64,000 nt of DNA from contig JAJKFJ010022734.1 of the NCBI GenBank assembly GCA_027382625.1, forward strand, positions 124,001 to 188,000. The letters are read 5' to 3'. The notes under the pieces were generated by a model. That model saw only the letters and a list, made by a program, of their open reading frames with translations. It was not told the origin of the DNA and ran no database searches. Of the stretch, positions 35,901-46,389 are shown piece after piece; position 1 is the first letter of the stretch; the number at the start of each line of letters is the position of its first letter. This DNA is from Tetmemena sp. SeJ-2015. Lineage: Eukaryota > Ciliophora > Spirotrichea > Sporadotrichida > Oxytrichidae. A program made the translations under genes and the position numbers.

Positions 35901-38900
35901 TATTTTTTTTAAATTAATTTAGTTTTAAGATGGAAAGGAACTTGAAAAAGATCCTAAACAGGCTTCCTCAAGGAATAGTGATATTTGACCAGGACTTCTC
36001 CGAAGTTAAATTTGAGAATAAAGTAGCGAAAGACATCTTCAAGGAGCATGCTCACTTCAAAACCAATTATGAAAGCGAATCTGACAAAGGAATAGTAAAA
36101 GATGAATAAGCAGTGCAAGGTGATGTCTCCAGTGAAGATCAAAGTTATTTATATAAAGCAAATTTTTTTTATCAGGACTATGGATTCTTAGGAAAAACAA
36201 GCAAAAAATTAAAAATTAAAGGCATAGATATTGCTGAGATCGCCAGAGATATACGCTGTCGCCAAATAACTTACAATACCACCACTGGAGAACTAATAAA
36301 GCAGTTTAAATTCAAATAGATGAATTTTTAAAATCATGATTAGTTTAAATATGTAATGTCTAATTCTCTCTTTCCTAGTCTGATTGCCTATAAAACATTA
36401 TTTTGTCTAATTGCCTCTTTCTAAAGTGAGATAAGGTTCTTTAAAAATAATTTAGTCATTTAACATATTTTAAGCTCAAGTCCTTAAATACTCAATATTG
36501 GCCTTTCCCTTGCAAAATTTGAATAAAATTGTAAAAAATAGGATCTTCATATCTATTCTAAAGCTTTTATAATGTTATAAATAGAGGCATCTAAACTTCA
36601 ATCCCTTATTTTTAATTTTAAGTCATTATGAAAAACTAATCTATTTTATTTAAATTTCGCAGACATTTCTTAAATTTAAAGCAAGAGACTTTTCTATTAG
36701 ACATTCTTCAAAATATAGATTAAGAGAAAGTGCAAATATAACTAACAGGGTAGAAAAGTCCTTATATAGAACTCCAATAGGTGAAGATAAAGAAGGGGGC
36801 TGAAAAAATATTAATACTCACAGAAAATTCGCAAGTTATGCACAGAGAAAAAATACTCCTCAAGAACAAGATAAATCAGAAAATCGGGGGGGGGGCCTTT
36901 CCTCGTCATCCACTTTTTCCATGAAAATATGAAAAATCACTATCTAGCCTACAATCGGCCAAAAACAACAATTCCTTAGTCCAAATTCAAATCCAAAGTG
37001 TCTAACCTGCTCATATTCTTCTATTTATAAAACCATCTTAAAGTTTTGCATGTAGAAGACAGAAAAATTAATTTTAAAGATTACTTTATAAATGAAAAAA
37101 ATAGGATTTCTTAATTTATCAAGTTAAAATAAAAAATATATTGAAACAAATAATAAATAAATCAAGATGCTAATTTTTAAACTAACTAGGCTTTAATGTG
37201 TGCTCTAAAGTAAGAGAATTCTAAAGCTCTTCTTATATATAAGTTTAAAGATCTATGAAAATTAATTGTTACATTAGAAACCATAAACTTATTTAGGTAT
37301 GAAATTTTCTTAAATTATATTACAATCTTTATACAATTAATTTTTTTAACAAATAAAATTTCTTAATAAATTCTCCCAGATTCTCTAAATTAGAGAATAT
37401 GAACAAGTTAAACCTTTTGGATTGGAATTTGGACCAAAGAATTGTAATTTTTGGCTGATTTTAAGCTGTATAGTTATTTTTCATTTTTTCACGAAAAAAG
37501 TGGATGACGAGGAAAGGCCCCCCCCAGAAAATCTTTTTATAACATTTAAAGATGCAGACAATACTTTTCGCTCAAATTGCGCATGACCTCAGGACTCCTC
37601 TGAACTCGCTCTCGGCCTCAAATTAGGCGCTAGTGAACATGAGCAACAATAACTCTAAGTACGAAGATGGTTCGCAAATATAGTTAAAATTTAATTGAAA
37701 ATGGGAATTAAGTTAAAATAATAAATGAAGAGTTATAAAATGTTAACCGATAAATTGTGACTTAATTAAGTAGATCATTTTTTGGCTTGTTCAATAGCTT
37801 CTTAAATTATAAGAATAGTTTGATCTACTTCCATTTCGAGGGGGGGCGCCTATGAAGATATTTAGATGTAAAAAACTCAGAACCAAGAAATTTGCCAAGT
37901 TCAAAAACTAATGACCGAGGGAACTCGCTACAGAGACCTCCTACAAAGAAGTTATAAGGATAAAATTTGATTAAAATTTAATCGAATGATTTTAATTTAC
38001 CCCGCCTCCATATCTCGCACTTGAATTGCCTCGGATTTATAATTTATTAATTGATTTATCAATTTAATTTTCTTATTTATTAAATTCTCAGCTATATTAA
38101 TACAGCAGTAGGAAAGCATCAAGTTTCTGCAAAACATGGTGGAGGACGTTATGGATTTGAGTTTGCTTCAGTTTAATCGTTTGAGTCTGAAGAACTCATG
38201 GTTCAGTCCTCTGGATTTAGCAAACGAGGTTTTCTAAATGCTTTAATTCCAGGCTTCTTAAAAGAACGTTAAGTTCATTTTAGAGAGTGACTAATTGCTG
38301 GAGATACAAGAGTAGAAATAGAAAACTGATGAGAGAAAGATCTCTGATAAGAATATGAACTTTACGGAAAGTAATTCGGGCACTGAGAGAGACCAGGTTG
38401 GGGATCAATTCAAATATTTGCCAAAAGAAATACAAATATGGTCAGATAAGAAGAGAATAAAGCAGGTTTTTATTCATTTTGTTTTAGGTCTTGCTTAACC
38501 TAATAAATTAAATGTAAAAGGAAAATGAGAAGTAAGAAAAATTATTTATTTAAATATCATCTATGAAATGGTTATTACTTCTTTTATAAAAAAAAAAATA
38601 TCTAAAAATAGATATTTCAAGACAATGTAACTTAAGATTTTATTTACTTTCTATACAATCTTTAACTTTATCTCTATCATATAATCTAATAGGTTAAGTT
38701 CTCTAAACAACCCTTAAAAAGTATTTTCGACTTAGCCTTTTTATTTAAGATGCCTTTTATTCAATTTTAAAAAGAGAAGTACCTTTTTATTTTTAATTTT
38801 TTTCCTTAATATTATGGTTTAAAATATGTATATTATAGATTTATCAGTATGTCTATTAATATTTAACCTGGTAAGCAACGCGCTTAAATTTACGAAAAAT

Positions 38901-40694
38901 GGAACTGTGAAGGTCAGTATCAAGCTAGAAGATGAAAATAAGAGTGAAACCTTTGAAGTAGAGGAGAAGGATTAATTTTTGGAGTCTTCTTAAGACGATG
39001 ATATAAATTAAAGAGTATAAAAGGAGGCGGGCAGCTTCTCACTCTTTAAAAAGACTGAATCTTAAAAAAGGGAAAGAATATTGAGAGTCTCTGTTTAGGA
39101 TTCTGGCATTTAGAAAAATTTGAAAATTTTCATAGAGTTAAAAGTATAAATTATCTGAATTGGTATTAGCTAATAAGATCTGGAGAATTTATTCCGTGTT
39201 TTTGGTAAGTTACCGTCGAGCGCACATATGAATAAACAAGGAATTGGGCTTGGGTTGACCATCTGCAAGAAGATCACTGAATTTATGGGTGGAGGTATCG
39301 ATGTGATGTCTAAGGAATAGGAGGGCACAAAGTTCGATTTTTATGTGAGCATTAGCAAAATAAGACTATTAGAAGAATAGATAGTCCAAAGCTTTTTGAA
39401 AAATGAGACACCAGGTCCTTTTGTAAGCAAGAGAGAATTTTTGTAAGGCGCCAATAACAAGTTTTCATTCAGCGGAAACTTGAAGTCACCTTTTCATCTA
39501 CAAAGAAATGTTTCATTTAAATTATCAGTTCTTTATCTTGAGCACTAAAGATCAAACAGTATATCCGAGGGGAGACCGTAACTAGACTTCATTTATATGA
39601 GCGACGACTATAATTTCATCTTTGACTCAATGAAGAAATAAAAAGAAAAAGACACTGCTTTTTAGGGAGGTTCACCTAGTAAAAATTCAGATTCTAGAGG
39701 TGGGAATAAGAAAACGAAGAGGAAGTCTGTGTTTAGCTCTAATTTCGAAGTGCCGAGGTTAAATTAAAGTTTTTATTCTAAGTTTTTTAGCTATGGTTAG
39801 TGAGTACCTCTATTAAGCCTTTGAGAATACTAATAGTAGATGACTCCCCCTTCAATATCATGGCTCTTGACCTTTTGCTAAAATAGGCTTCACAATAATT
39901 GCAGTTTCCTCCTCCTATTATTGACACTGTAAGTGATTCTTAGATATTTAATTAATTATTTTCAGGCTTCAAACGGACTAGAGGGGCTTCAAAAGCTGAA
40001 ATAGAACTGCAGTTCAACTGCTCAAAACCTCAGCGCAGACTCCTAGGATATGATAGTCCATTCAGAAAATTCAATCCTCGACACTTCTTTTCAAAGCTTT
40101 AAGGACGTTAAAAAGATAAAATAACAGCCAGTGAGAAGAATCAGCTCTAGTAGTTATATAAACTTGATCTTGGACGAGCCAGAACCCTTGATCAAATTAA
40201 AGAGTGACATAGGAGGAGCCAAGACAGAGCCTAATCAGCAACGCAGAAATAATTTGGAAGAGCTGAAATAGCCAGAAAAGAAGGTTCTAGTTGAAAAATT
40301 CGATTTCGTATTCGTGGACTAGGATATGCCTTGCCTTAATGGAATTGAGATGATGAAAGAAGTTTTAAAAGACTTTAAACTAGAGAAAAATCTACTAAAG
40401 AACAATACGAAGTATATACTTTATAGAATTATTGATCAATTTAAATAGCAATAAATATGAGTACTTTGCACTGCCTATGATAAAGAATCGTATATGAGAA
40501 ACCTGATGTAATTAGATTGTGATGAATAAGAGTGCCAAAGCAGCTAATCATCTCAGATTGAAGATGTCTTAAGAAAGTAGGGCTTCAACGGAGGGTTTTG
40601 TAAGTTAAATTTAAAGATTAATCTCTCATTTTTAGTGGAGAAGCCTATAGATGTAAACAAGCTGCAAACGCTCATCACTATGAATAGATAATGA
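32906..40694 (+). CDS. Hybrid histidine kinase HK-D
   Basis: Near-identical to HK-B over HisKA and close to HK-C in ATPase and receiver. Parts: basic N-terminus and QLRRFSSQESEERQN 32,915-33,090 (an in-frame TGA near 32,950 and no clear ATG); membrane blocks 34,430-34,550 (one base short after SPF), 34,860-34,890, 35,065-35,110, 35,165-35,220, 35,335-35,415 and 35,510-35,660; PAS-like MERNLKKILNRLPQG 35,931-36,320; HREKILLKNKI 36,840; AHDLRTPLNS box near 37,575; HATPase with NALKFTKNG near 38,885, GLGLTICKK near 39,250 and EFMGGGIDVMS; receiver RILIVDDSPFN near 39,830, DQDMPCLNG near 40,320 and VEKPID near 40,640; TGA 40,692-40,694. IESs at 37,678, 38,464, 38,495, 39,108 and 40,418; introns 39,929-39,965 and 40,600-40,635. 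A MITE is inserted upstream of HisKA. Confidence 0.75.
36886..37524. mobile_element. Long-TIR MITE, copy 2 (in HK-D)
   Basis: Complete element: both ends carry a run of G (or C) followed by CCTTTCCTCGTCATCCAC, TIRs exceed 120 bp, and a 9-bp direct repeat CAGAAAATC flanks it (36,877-36,885 and 37,525-37,533). It interrupts the stretch between KNKI and KMQTILFA of HK-D, where HK-B and HK-C have only a 30-40 bp insert, so it entered an existing IES. Confidence 0.85.
37678..38096. mobile_element. 0.4-kb TIR repeat, copy 3, acting as an HK-D-specific IES (pointer ATA)
   Basis: ATA at 37,678-37,680 and 38,094-38,096; removal of 416 bp restores GSQILIQQQESIKFLQN. HK-B and HK-C have no insert at this codon. 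The ends (TATA-GTTAAAATTTAATT... and ...AATTCTCAGC-TATA) and the TTAAAATAATAAATRAAGAGTT block match copy 1, so this recent insertion has become an eliminated sequence. Confidence 0.7.
38464..38489. other. IES (or 22-nt intron) in HK-D, pointer AGGT
   Basis: AGGT at 38,464-38,467 and 38,486-38,489; removal of 22 bp joins KQ to VLLNL. GT...AG ends are also compatible with a very short intron. Confidence 0.65.
38495..38869. other. IES in HK-D, pointer TTAACCT
   Basis: TTAACCT at 38,495-38,501 and 38,863-38,869. Removing 368 bp restores VLLNLVSNALKFTKNG. Same site as the 1-kb IES of HK-C. Confidence 0.85.
39108..39167. other. IES in HK-D HATPase, pointer ATT
   Basis: ATT at 39,108-39,110 and 39,165-39,167. 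Removing 57 bp restores DSGISQQDLENLFRVFG. Confidence 0.8.
40418..40467. other. IES in HK-D receiver, pointer ACTTT
   Basis: ACTTT at 40,418-40,422 and 40,463-40,467. Removing 45 bp restores KYILCTAYDKESYM; same site and pointer as in HK-C. Confidence 0.85.
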
Positions 40695-41799
40695 ACAACC
40701 CTTTATTAGACCTTTAGTTTAGAATTTAGTTTGAAAGATTGAAGTTTCGTTTCATTAATTTTTTCATACTCCATAGATTAAGTTCAAACGATAAAAATTG
40801 GATGAAGCGAAGACTTGAATAACTTTTAATAGAATATTGATTGATAAAAGCTTTAAATTCCAAACAAATATCTGATTTTAGTAAGACAGTCTTATTATTT
40901 ATAATGTAAAAGTGCATTTATCAATTTTATAATTAAATAAAATAAGCTAATATTCTTTGACTTGAATTATTTTCATCTCTTAGATAATTCAGAATAAAAT
41001 TAATAAAAAATAAACTAATTTGAGGTTTGATTGTTAGATTTTGTTGGCTTGAGTTTAAAGTAAAAAAATTGAGTATTAAATGGCTTAAATAAATTTTAAT
41101 ATGAATAAAAGCAAGTGGCGAAGTTGAAATAAAGATTTTAATTTATTCTAAACTGTTGCTTCAGTTCTATTGTGATATTTCAAGGTCTCTTTTATGGAAA
41201 TAAAAATATGATTAAATTCAGACTTAGTGAAATTTTTAATTTGAGCTAAGGACTTATCCCTCATTATTAGGTTTAAAATTTGCAATTAGTATTCGAAAAA
41301 TTATGACTATTCTTATTTAAGATATAACTTTATGGCTTTGGATAAACAAAGGCTTACAAAAACAAGGCATTTATTGACAATTAAAATTAAAGAGCAAACA
41401 AAAATTTAAGGTTATCATCAATAATCAAGAGCCAAGGCAAGAATATTCTTCTTTAAAACCTACTTTAATTCAAAAGATAATTTTTTCGTTTAAAAAAGTA
41501 AAATTTGATCATAAATTTACTTTCCTAACAATATTAAGTTTTGAAAAGCTTAATTATTTGAGATGATGCAGCAAATTATTGAATTAAATTATAAAGTAAA
41601 TTAAGGATAGCCGCTTCCTCCACTTGGCTTAAGAATTTCAGTTTTCTCGTTGTGAACTCAATATTTTAACATTGACACATTAATTCTTATTAACATCATG
41701 CTTCAACTACTTCTTAATCAAATCTTCATACTCATTCAATAAAATTAATCACTCAATATACACTTATAGGCAATTTTTATTCAGGTATTGGAGGAGAGA
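40695..41799. other. AT-rich spacer between HK-D and HK-E
   Basis: No conserved protein or RNA gene is seen. The promoter of HK-E is expected within it. Confidence 0.6.
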
Positions 41800-44700
41800 A
41801 TGCCTGCCTCATTAGTAGAGAAAATAAACCAAGCGAGTTAGAGAATCTAAGAGAGCCAACCCTAGACTTCAAATTTAAAGCGTCGGTTCAATATTAAGCG
41901 ACCTACTAAATATTCTGCAGTAAGCGGAGGAAGCATTTATTTTCTTTTTTATAGGAAAAGAGAGAATCACATAAAATTCAAGCAGGAAGGAAGAGGGCAC
42001 CTAATTTAACGACAGCTTACAAACTGCTGAATTCAAGCATAGGAAAAACGAGTTCAAGTTTCAAGTGCGACTAGTATAGAACATGGCTATCATGATATTT
42101 ATTCATCGGCAGTTTATAACAAATGATCCGTCCATCAGTGCTTTGCAAAATATTAACTACACATATTTATGTCTATTGCAAAAATGGATTAATCCCATGG
42201 TGATAATTACTTTGACGCAAATGGGCTTAAAATATTAAATTTCAGATCCTAAAAAGCTAAACTTATTTGCCATTATTGCTGGAAATCTGGGAGCTCTAGT
42301 CTCAATAAAAAAGGCATTTTTAATTTAAGTTCTAATCTATGATTCTATTTTTGAATGGAAAGTGCTTTGAGCTGTAATCAGAGAGAGACAAAGCTATCAG
42401 CACTACGATTTGTAAGTGTCGATATAATTAAATAATGCATAATTAATGATAGTATATTGAAGTGAATGAATTATCCATTTTGAGTCGCAAATTTAAAATG
42501 CATTTGGGGTACTATTTAGCCTATTCTCAAACTATAAAATGTGGAAATTACTATTTGTTCTAGAACCATTCAAGCTTTGCTTATTTTACACGATTATAAA
42601 ATAAGCATCGCACTCACAAAGAGATAGCTAATAAGCACAAAATGTATTGAAATATCTTTATCTTTTCGCTAGCAAAGGGATTTTGGATTAATATCTTTTT
42701 AGATCTGAATGCCAAGTTTTGTATCATCTATATTTTTCCTTCATTTCATCATTTGGGTGGTAGACGTGTCTCATCAATCACATTTAAATAAGATAATGAG
42801 TTAATTAGAAATAGGGTATTCAATTTAAACAATATTTTCAGGAATTTAAGGTAACTCATCCATACTTAATCAACTGAGAAAGCAAGAGTTTTCCATAATA
42901 AAATTTTAATACTTTTAAAATCTTGTACTCTGAAGATTAAATTGAAAATAACCTATCTTATAAAAGTATATATCCATCTTAATTTAATTTATTAATTAAA
43001 TTGCCACATTGTTACAAAAATATACAACTTTACTTAATTTTTAATGCATTTGCGTATGGCTTTTCTACTTTTTCAGGTAAGCAATATTTATCCAAACTGC
43101 TCTAGAACTTACCTCTATTTAAGAAAATTTTAACCTTCTTACTCTCATCTAATAGCCGTAATATCTTGTGTATAGAATAACTTGCATAATTGGCTTGCAA
43201 AGTATCCCTAAATCAGCTTATCTAGGACTAGTCATTCAGTTTATGTGCTTTGGCCGAGTCCTCTAATTTAAATCTAAACTCACTCAATCCTGTATTGATT
43301 ACTACAACCAGACTAAGGAGATTATAAATTAAGAGCAATTTTTGTCATCTAAATTAAAATTCTGAGATTGAGTTGAATCAGAGGAAGATTCTTAATCACC
43401 TCCCATAAGGAATCCTAATTTTCGATAGAGCAGTTGAGAAAGTGGTGTTTGCAAACAAGTCAGCCTATAACATGATTTGCTCGCAGCCGATCTGCCAAAC
43501 TTAGTACGAGAGTGAGTAGTCTTCCGAAATAGGAAAGAATCAACATAGAAAAGAAGTCTCTAGTGAGGAATTATATTCGCACTCGACTTAATTAAATGTG
43601 TAAGATTTTATACAGTGAGGAAGATGACTTTTTCCTTCAATATCACCCCAGGGGACTTGGGGAAAATAGCATAATGGATGAAATAAAGTAACTGACTGTC
43701 TAAAAAATAATTCTCCACCCTGGAAACGTAGATCTCAGGAAGTAGCATTATATGTAGCCTCCACATATCTTATCATGAATTTAGCAGGTAGAAATGTATA
43801 GACTTTTGCAAGAGCTAGACAAGGATCAGATCTAGGCCAAATTACCGCAACCTAACAAGCTCTATCTCGAGCTTCAATCGATATGGATCAATAAAAGAAG
43901 TGAGAAGCTTATTATAATGAAGGACAACACGGAGGTAGTTCAAAGAGAGAAAGTTCTTCTTAAGAATAAGATATAGACTGTGTTTTTTGCCTCTGTTGCT
44001 CATGATCTAAGAACTCCCCTTAACTCTCTCTCAGCTTCTAACCAAGTACTTGTCAAGAGTCAGAATCTTAGTGAGGCCTAAGCTGTGATTCTCACTTAGC
44101 AATAAACGAGTATCGAATTCCTAATAAACTTGGTTGAGGATGTGATGGATCTCAGCTTACTCCAGTTCAATCGTTTTTCTCTAAACTTGAGTTGGTTTAG
44201 CCCCGACTAGATAGTCAGGGAGGTGTTTTAGATGCTCTAATTTTAAGCAAATATAAAGCGTGTTGAGCTCAAATTCGACAAGAACATCTCAATATCAAGG
44301 TATAACACGAACAACTCTAGCCTGCAGAATGAGTAGAGAGAGCCACAAAGGGAATACGATGGAATTCTATAGATATACTCGGATAAGAAGAGACTGAAGT
44401 AGATTATCTCAAACTTGGTAGGGAACGCGCTCAAGTTTACTAAAAATGGCTATGTGAAAGTGTCTATGAATCTAGGCTTTGAGTACGAGGGGAACCAACA
44501 CGGATCAGGGAGTGTGAACTGGAATGACTATGACAACTTGAACTCGGATATTTTCAACGAAGAGCTTCCCATTATATATAGCAACTATGATTTGCTCAGG
44601 ATCGGCTCCTAGTAAGATATGTTCAAGGAGTTACATCCCTCTGCTCGCAAGATCCTTAAAGTAGAGGTTGAGGATACTGGGATAGGCATTAGTTGCGCAG

Positions 44701-46230
44701 ACTTAGAAAATCTGTTCCGTGTCTTTGGAAAGTTGCACTCCTCAGCGCATTTGAACTAGTAAGGGATCGGCTTGGGGTTGACTATCTGCAAGAAGATATG
44801 TGAGTTTATGGGTGGAAGTATAGATGCTAAATCTGAGAAGAATAAAGGCACTACTTTTTCCTTCAAGATAAACGTGGATCAAGTTCGGCTGAAGCGAGAT
44901 ACAACAACTAAGATACTAGAGAGGTAGGAATCTCCAGCCTCGTAGGAAAATTTAAGACCCTTAGAGTAAGGCGAAGATTTTGAAATTAAAGAGGAGACAT
45001 CTTCAAGAAAGTCCTTCAGACAGTACTTCTAAGAAGGTGGCATTAACTCTCCATTTATTTTTTCCATTTAGAAAGCGCTCAACCGATACTAGGCTCTTCA
45101 ATAACCACTCTAATTAAACCAGCTCTCTGTAGCTTGACTAAGATAAAATAGATTTCATTGATCTCTCATAGGACCCATACTAATTCATTTTCGATACCTC
45201 CAAGAAGCAATCTACGCTTAATTTACCAAATCAGAAATCCTCTTTTACTCAATATAGAAGTAATCCAAGCAAGGGTTAGTATCCGCAACTTTTCTCATAG
45301 AATATAAAGTCAAATTAGTAAGATAGAAGGAGAAGCTCTTTTTTCAGAGAGAAAGTTTTAAAAAGTAGAAAGACGCCTGAATAAAATAATATGAAGCCCG
45401 TAGAAGAGATCCAAAGGATCTTGGTAGTTGACGATTCTCAGTTTAATATTATGGCTTTTGAGATGCTGATATAGCAAATTTTCAAGAAAATAGGACTGCC
45501 ATAACCAAATATTGAAACCGTAAGCTCTTTTATAACTTAACTTGCTTATAGGCTTTTGATGGTTTAGAGGGTCTCTAAAAGTTGAGGCAAAAGCATAACA
45601 ACTTTAGCAATCAAAGAAAGGTTTCTAGTTCCAAGAATATAGTGCCCTTTGCTTTCTAGACTAGAACAGAGTCTAACCGTAATAAATAGTCTGAAAAAGT
45701 GAATGAAAGAATTTTAAAGCAGCCCTCTGCTTTGGATACCAGTTTCTTGGACGACTAGTCTCCAGCCATCACCATACCTCAGTTTAGGCCAAGAAGGATG
45801 AGCAACTTTTCAAGCAAGCTTAAAATAAATAGGGATCTTTAGATAGCTATTGAAGAAGAAGAAAAAGAAGATTTTATTATAGATAACAGTACATTATAAA
45901 AATCACTTTATGACTTGGTCTTTGTGGATTAGGAAATGCCCCAGCTCAATGGAGAGTAAATGATGCAAGAGATTTTGATAGATTCAAATCTGAAGCTTCT
46001 AATTCAGAACTAAGAAAGCACTTTTGTGTTATGTACAGCTCACTCAATGGGCAGCTTTGTTAAAGAGACAGGTGATGAAAGCTTAGCCAATTACTTCAAC
46101 AATAGAGGCTTCAATGGGGGCTACTGTAAGATAATATCTATATTCTCATTTCAATTTTATAGTGGAGAAGCCGATCGACATTCAAAAGCTTGAGGACATA
46201 ATTTTCAAGAAGCTTAAACAAAAACTATGA
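41800..46230 (+). CDS. Hybrid histidine kinase HK-E, most intact copy
   Basis: Membrane-bound phosphorelay sensor. ATG chosen at 41,800 (MPASLVEKINQ). A likely intron follows 41,920, then FKFQVRLVQNMAIMIFI (about 42,050), membrane segments 42,070-42,370, 42,700-42,770 and 43,165-43,320, PAS-like NHLPQGILIFDRAVEKVVFAN (43,395-43,490), AHDLRTPLNS phospho-His box (about 44,003), VEDVMDLSLLQFNR (44,135), N-box NLVGNALKFTKNG (44,412), G1 DTGIGI (44,675), F-box LFRVFGKL, G2 GIGLGLTICKK (44,764), receiver RILVVDDSQFN (45,418), phosphoacceptor Asp in VDQEMPQLNG (about 45,930), LCTAH, and VEKPID before TGA (46,228-46,230). Two IESs (43,562; 43,743) and introns 45,520-45,551 and 46,126-46,162. It lacks the HATPase and receiver IESs of its sisters. 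All key residues are present. Confidence 0.85.
43562..43622. other. IES in HK-E, pointer AGTGAGGAA
   Basis: A 9-bp direct repeat at 43,562-43,570 and 43,614-43,622. Removing 52 bp restores frame across KEVSSEE-DDFFLQYH; without removal a TGA stops the frame. Confidence 0.8.
43743..43786. other. IES in HK-E, pointer TAGCA
   Basis: TAGCA at 43,743-43,747 and 43,782-43,786. Removing 39 bp deletes an in-frame TGA and joins LRKQQ to VEMYRLLQEL. Confidence 0.8.
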
Positions 46231-46389
46231 GCTATATAACTGCCGTCAAACTCAAGCAAGCTTTTATTTCTTTAGCACTTATTTTTTATCAGATATAGAC
46301 TATTCTAATTATTTATATACGAGGAGAAGATAACAACGTCAATGTTAAGATCATCAATCAAAGCATTTAAATTGCTAAGATTCGATTGT

